Assembly: GCA_963973455.1 (NCBI GenBank)
Contig: CAXAZF010000012.1
Coordinates: 1 to 63,022, forward strand
DNA: 63,022 bases
Reading direction: 5' to 3'
DNA from: Marixanthomonas sp002364245
Lineage (GTDB): Bacteria > Bacteroidota > Bacteroidia > Flavobacteriales > Flavobacteriaceae
Shown here: positions 60,219-63,022 of the stretch, one piece after another
Layout: each line of letters starts with the position of its first letter
Numbering within the stretch: position 1 is the first letter of the stretch
Translations under genes and position numbers: made by a program
Notes under the pieces: model-generated
What the model was told of the DNA's origin: nothing
Databases searched by the model: none
What the model saw: the letters and a program-made list of their open reading frames with translations, nothing else

Positions 60219-62198
60219 TTAAAGTAAATCATCATCAACGAAGTTGGGGAGCGTTACCTGTAGGTCTGGATTGTTCTCCATCGCTCTTTTAATGGCAAAG
60301 ACCGCTTCATCGTTCCGTGCCCAACTGCGGCGTGCAATTCCGTTGTTAACATCCCAGAAGAGCATGCTTTCTAACCGTCGTTGTGCATCTACAGTACCAT
60401 CAAGAACCATACCGAATCCACCGTTTATTACTTCGCCCCAACCTACGCCACCACCATTGTGGATACTTACCCAAGTAGCTCCGCGGAAGCTATCGCCAAT
60501 AACGTTCTGTATAGCCATATCGGCTGTAAAACGGCTGCCGTCATATATATTTGATGTTTCTCGGTATGGCGAATCGGTACCAGAAACATCGTGATGGTCA
60601 CGCCCTAACACTACGGGGCCTATTTTACCTTCTTTAATGGCTTTATTGAAAGCAGATGCTATTTTGGTACGCCCATTGGCATCAGCATATAAAATACGAG
60701 CTTGCGAGCCTACCACCAATTTATTTTCCTGTGCTCCCTTAATCCAATTGATGTTGTCCTGCATTTGTTGTTGGATTTCTGTAGGCGAGTCGTTCATTAG
60801 TTCTTGAAGTACTTCGGAAGCGATATCGTCTGTTTTTTGAAGGTCTTCTGGTTTTCCAGATGCACATACCCAACGGAAAGGGCCAAAACCGTAATCAAAA
60901 CACATAGGGCCCATAATGTCCTGTACATATGATGGGTATTTAAACTCTTTATTTGGTTCATCGGAAAGAATATCAGCTCCAGCACGAGAAACTTCTAAAA
61001 GGAAAGCATTTCCGTAGTCGAAAAAATAAGTGCCTTTCTCGGTGTGTTTATTTATGGCTGCTGCTTGACGACGCAAACTTTCCTGCACCTTTTCTTTAAA
61101 GGTTTCAGGGTCGTTAGCCATCATATCGTTGGCTTCTTCATAGCTCATCCCAGCCGGGTAATATCCTCCGGCCCAAGGGTTGTGCAGTGATGTTTGGTCA
61201 CTTCCTAAATCTATTTTAATATCTTCTTCAGCAAAATGCTCCCATACATCTACTACATTGCCATCATAAGCAATAGATACCGTTTCTTTTTCTGAAATGG
61301 CTTTTCGCACACGATTGGCAAGCTCCGTTACATCTGAAATTACTTCATCTACCCATCCTTGTGTATGACGTGTTTCAGTAGCTTTTTTATTTACTTCGGC
61401 ACAGACCGTTACACAGCCCGCAATGTTACCGGCTTTAGGTTGTGCGCCACTCATTCCGCCAAGACCAGAGGTTACAAACAAGCCTCCGTGTGGTTGCTTT
61501 TTAATTTTTCTGAAACCATTAAGAACAGTAATGGTTGTTCCATGAACAATGCCTTGCGGACCAATATACATAAAGCTACCAGCTGTCATTTGTCCATACT
61601 GAGTAACCCCTAATGCGTTGAATTTTTCCCAGTCGTCTGGTTGGGAGTAATTGGGAATCATCATTCCATTTGTGACCACTACCCTTGGAGCATCTTTATG
61701 ACTGGGAAACAACCCCATGGGATGCCCCGAATACATGGCGAGGGTTTGCTCGTCGGTCATTTGTGATAAATACTGCATCGTTAACAGATACTGTGCCCAG
61801 TTTTGAAACACGGCGCCGTTACCACCGTAGGTAATTAATTCGTGTGGGTGTTGTGCCACCGCATAGTCCAGATTATTTTGTATCATAAGCATAATGGCCT
61901 TTGCTTGTTGGCTCTTGCCTGGGTATTCATCAATAGGGCGGGCATACATTCTATAATCTGGGCGAAAACGGTACATGTAGATGCGGCCGTATTCTTCTAG
62001 TTCTGCTTTAAACTCAGGTAAGAGGGTAGCGTGGTGTTTTTTATCAAAGTATCGTAAGGCATTGCGAAGCGCAAGCTTTTTTTCTTCGGAAGAAAGAATT
62101 TTTTTACGTTTAGGAGCGTGGTTGCGTTCCGTATCGTAGACTTTGGCTTTTGGTAATTGATCTGGAATGCCTTGTTGTATAGTTTCTTTGAATGTCAT
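60219..62198 (-). CDS. hutU: Urocanate hydratase
   Basis: 659-residue urocanase. It converts urocanate to imidazolonepropionate in histidine degradation with tightly bound NAD. Motifs visible: YGQMTAGSFMYIGPQGIVHGTTITVLNGFRK and SGLGGMSGAQPKAG (about 240-280), HNPWAGGYYPAGMSYEEAN, and FGPFRWVCASGKPEDLQ. It is about 100 residues longer than the well-known bacterial enzyme (about 555 aa) and closer in size to the eukaryotic form. The other hut genes are not in the window. Confidence 0.95.
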   Translation of the reverse strand: MTFKETIQQGIPDQLPKAKVYDTERNHAPKRKKILSSEEKKLALRNALRYFDKKHHATLLPEFKAELEEYGRIYMYRFRPDYRMYARPIDEYPGKSQQAKAIMLMIQNNLDYAVAQHPHELITYGGNGAVFQNWAQYLLTMQYLSQMTDEQTLAMYSGHPMGLFPSHKDAPRVVVTNGMMIPNYSQPDDWEKFNALGVTQYGQMTAGSFMYIGPQGIVHGTTITVLNGFRKIKKQPHGGLFVTSGLGGMSGAQPKAGNIAGCVTVCAEVNKKATETRHTQGWVDEVISDVTELANRVRKAISEKETVSIAYDGNVVDVWEHFAEEDIKIDLGSDQTSLHNPWAGGYYPAGMSYEEANDMMANDPETFKEKVQESLRRQAAAINKHTEKGTYFFDYGNAFLLEVSRAGADILSDEPNKEFKYPSYVQDIMGPMCFDYGFGPFRWVCASGKPEDLQKTDDIASEVLQELMNDSPTEIQQQMQDNINWIKGAQENKLVVGSQARILYADANGRTKIASAFNKAIKEGKIGPVVLGRDHHDVSGTDSPYRETSNIYDGSRFTADMAIQNVIGDSFRGATWVSIHNGGGVGWGEVINGGFGMVLDGTVDAQRRLESMLFWDVNNGIARRSWARNDEAVFAIKRAMENNPDLQVTLPNFVDDDLL

Positions 62199-62211
62199 TG
62201 TATATTGTTTT

Positions 62212-62250
62212 GTCTCTCACCCCAGCCCTCTTCCAAGGGGAGCGGGAGTA
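62212..62250. repeat. GC-rich repeat-like block upstream of hutU
   Basis: CTCACCCCAGCCCTC followed by TTCCAAGGGGAGCGGG forms an imperfect hairpin (CCCTC / GGGGAG) in AT-rich DNA. The sequence resembles a dispersed intergenic palindrome seen in many bacteria. It lies 14 bases before the hutU start on the minus strand. No other convincing structure was seen between 62251 and 62382. Confidence 0.45.
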
Positions 62251-62382
62251 GATTGGAATTATTGATTATCTTTTTTTATTTTTTTCGCAGAGCTCAATAA
62301 TCGATTGATTGCGCTAGTGTTTAAATTTTTACACTGCCTGCTGAACAATGCCTACTTAATATTACTCTCTACTCACTAACGA

Positions 62383-62547
62383 CTACCCTCTCTCTTTTTT
62401 ATTAAATCCATATGGACAGTGCCTACAACCACTTTCGCAGCAATAGCCCCGTTTTAGGTGGTATTGTTCTGTAAAGCATTTATAGCCTTCGGGCGTTAGG
62501 TAAAAATCGCCTTCTTCAATCTCTATTCTTTTCTTTGGAAATAGCAT
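62383..62547 (-). CDS. DUF5522 zinc-cluster protein
   Basis: 54 residues from the ATG at 62547 to TAG at 62383. The sequence starts MLFPKKRIEIEEGDFYLTPE and carries GYCCESGCRHCPYGFNKK, with four cysteines in CC-x3-C-x2-C order, the DUF5522 signature. Such proteins presumably bind zinc or a metal cluster. Function unknown. It lies between hutU and a divergent small membrane protein. Confidence 0.8.
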   Translation of the reverse strand: MLFPKKRIEIEEGDFYLTPEGYKCFTEQYHLKRGYCCESGCRHCPYGFNKKERG

Positions 62548-62595
62548 ACCACAAAAATACAAAATTCAGTGCTCAGTAGGCAGTTTTCAAATATG

Positions 62596-62603
62596 TAACT
62601 TTG
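62596..62603 (+). promoter_or_regulatory. Possible -7 box TAACTTTG
   Basis: TAACTTTG matches TAnnTTTG, 18 bases before the ATG at 62621. No TTG at 17-23 bases upstream, so it is only half a promoter match. Confidence 0.35.
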
Positions 62604-62620
62604 TAGGCTAAGGTGGTTTT

Positions 62621-62950
62621 ATGATTGTTTTGGTTAATCGGTTTTTGTTACGAAAGAAGTTTGTAGGGCTAGCCTTATGGCCTTTTCTTATTTTAAAAGA
62701 TCGCGCCTTAAAGGCCGATGTTGTTTTTATGAACCACGAACGTATTCACTTACGGCAACAGGTAGAACTCTTGGTGGTGTTTTTTTACTTGTGGTATGGT
62801 ATTGAATATATTATACGATTGTTGCAATACCAAAACCGCCATAAGGCTTATCGAAATATTAGTTTTGAACGGGAGGCGTATGCAAAGGAGCAGGATATAC
62901 AGTATTTGCAGGGAAGACCGTTTTGGGCTTTTTTAGGCTTTTTATTGTAG
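62621..62950 (+). CDS. Small membrane protein with HExxH
   Basis: 109 residues. Hydrophobic segments are about 13-24 and 48-66 (LVVFFYLWYGIEYIIRLL). An HExxH motif (MNHERIHLRQQ, about 37-47) sits just before the second segment, and a later FEREAYAKEQD could supply a third ligand (Glu). The arrangement recalls very short zincins or the M56 core seen at 2282-3988, but it is too small for a full protease domain. The ORF is complete (TAG 62948-62950). Function not assigned. Confidence 0.7.
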   Translation: MIVLVNRFLLRKKFVGLALWPFLILKDRALKADVVFMNHERIHLRQQVELLVVFFYLWYGIEYIIRLLQYQNRHKAYRNISFEREAYAKEQDIQYLQGRPFWAFLGFLL

Positions 62951-62967
62951 TTGCTTTTTTACACCTT

Positions 62968-63022
62968 AACCCGAAGTAAACCCGAAGTAAACCCGAAGTA
63001 AACCCGAAGTAAACCCGAAGTA
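62968..63022. repeat. 11-bp tandem repeat at window end
   Basis: Five exact head-to-tail copies of AACCCGAAGTA (62968-62978, 62979-62989, 62990-63000, 63001-63011, 63012-63022), running to the last base of the window. The true copy number is unknown. It begins 17 bases after the stop of the HExxH gene. Confidence 0.95.

Noticed and set aside
62968..63022. CRISPR array
   Set aside because: The repeats are 11 bp, directly adjacent and without spacers; no cas genes are in the window.

Overview
The window is AT-rich chromosomal DNA from a member of the Bacteroidota, very probably a marine Flavobacteriaceae. Evidence for this includes promoters of the TTG-N(19-20)-TAnnTTTG type, secreted proteins with type IX secretion (T9SS) C-terminal sorting tails, an S23/IVP four-helix-bundle gene, a mevalonate-pathway gene pair, DPP-IV/POT peptide-utilisation genes, and the coaX-OMP-TPR-lptC-CBS-PpiD gene order familiar from Flavobacteriia. 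No phage, integrase, IS transposase or CRISPR array was seen. There is one tRNA (Phe, GAA).

Layout. 1-6.4 kb: topoisomerase IB, a PhnA-like protein, a BlaI/M56 sensor pair with three operator copies, a secreted fibre-like protein, and a DUF4407 gene broken by a single-base frameshift. 6.4-9.5 kb: one 1001-residue protein fusing an APH-type kinase, an M23 peptidase and a class-III PLP enzyme. 9.5-17.3 kb: a ten-gene minus-strand operon for arsenosugar biosynthesis. It is read AhpD-like, ArsS, rhodanese, glycosyltransferase, purine nucleoside phosphorylase, ArsM, then PstS-PstC-PstA-PstB, so an arsenate/phosphate importer is built into the same transcript. 17.4-20.0 kb: DUF481, a small protein, DUF488 plus tryptophan 2,3-dioxygenase, tRNA-Phe. 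20.2-27.8 kb: pantothenate kinase and envelope-biogenesis genes. 27.9-30.1 kb: GHMP kinase and HMG-CoA reductase (mevalonate pathway). 30.2-36.6 kb: DPP-IV-like peptidase, two POT peptide transporters, and a thioredoxin-like protein. 36.6-38.6 kb: ComEC.

38.8-54.6 kb is the second large system, a plus-strand phenylacetate-type operon: paaE-A-B-C-D, paaG, paaH, an inserted IVP gene, paaI, thiolase, an atypical SDR, paaZ with a C-terminal DUF1569 extension, paaF, paaY, and then E2 and a fused E1 of a 2-oxoacid dehydrogenase. Its promoter carries an 18-bp palindrome that lies in the spacer and overlaps the -7 box, resembling a TetR/PaaR operator. There is no phenylacetate-CoA ligase (paaK) in the window. 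The linked E1/E2 genes suggest that phenylacetyl-CoA, or a related acyl-CoA, may come from oxidative decarboxylation of an aromatic or branched 2-oxoacid.

54.6-63.0 kb: a membrane-anchored TPR/LuxR-type regulator, two T9SS cargo proteins, a DUF4136 lipoprotein, urocanate hydratase, a 54-residue DUF5522 zinc protein, and a small membrane protein with HExxH. The window ends inside an 11-bp tandem repeat. Together the catabolic genes (peptide uptake, Trp dioxygenase, urocanase, aromatic acyl-CoA degradation, 2-oxoacid dehydrogenase) suggest an organism living on protein and amino acids. The most distinctive regions are the Pst-arsenosugar operon, the three-domain fusion, the paa operon's regulatory site and fusions, and the IVP unit bounded by imperfect inverted repeats.
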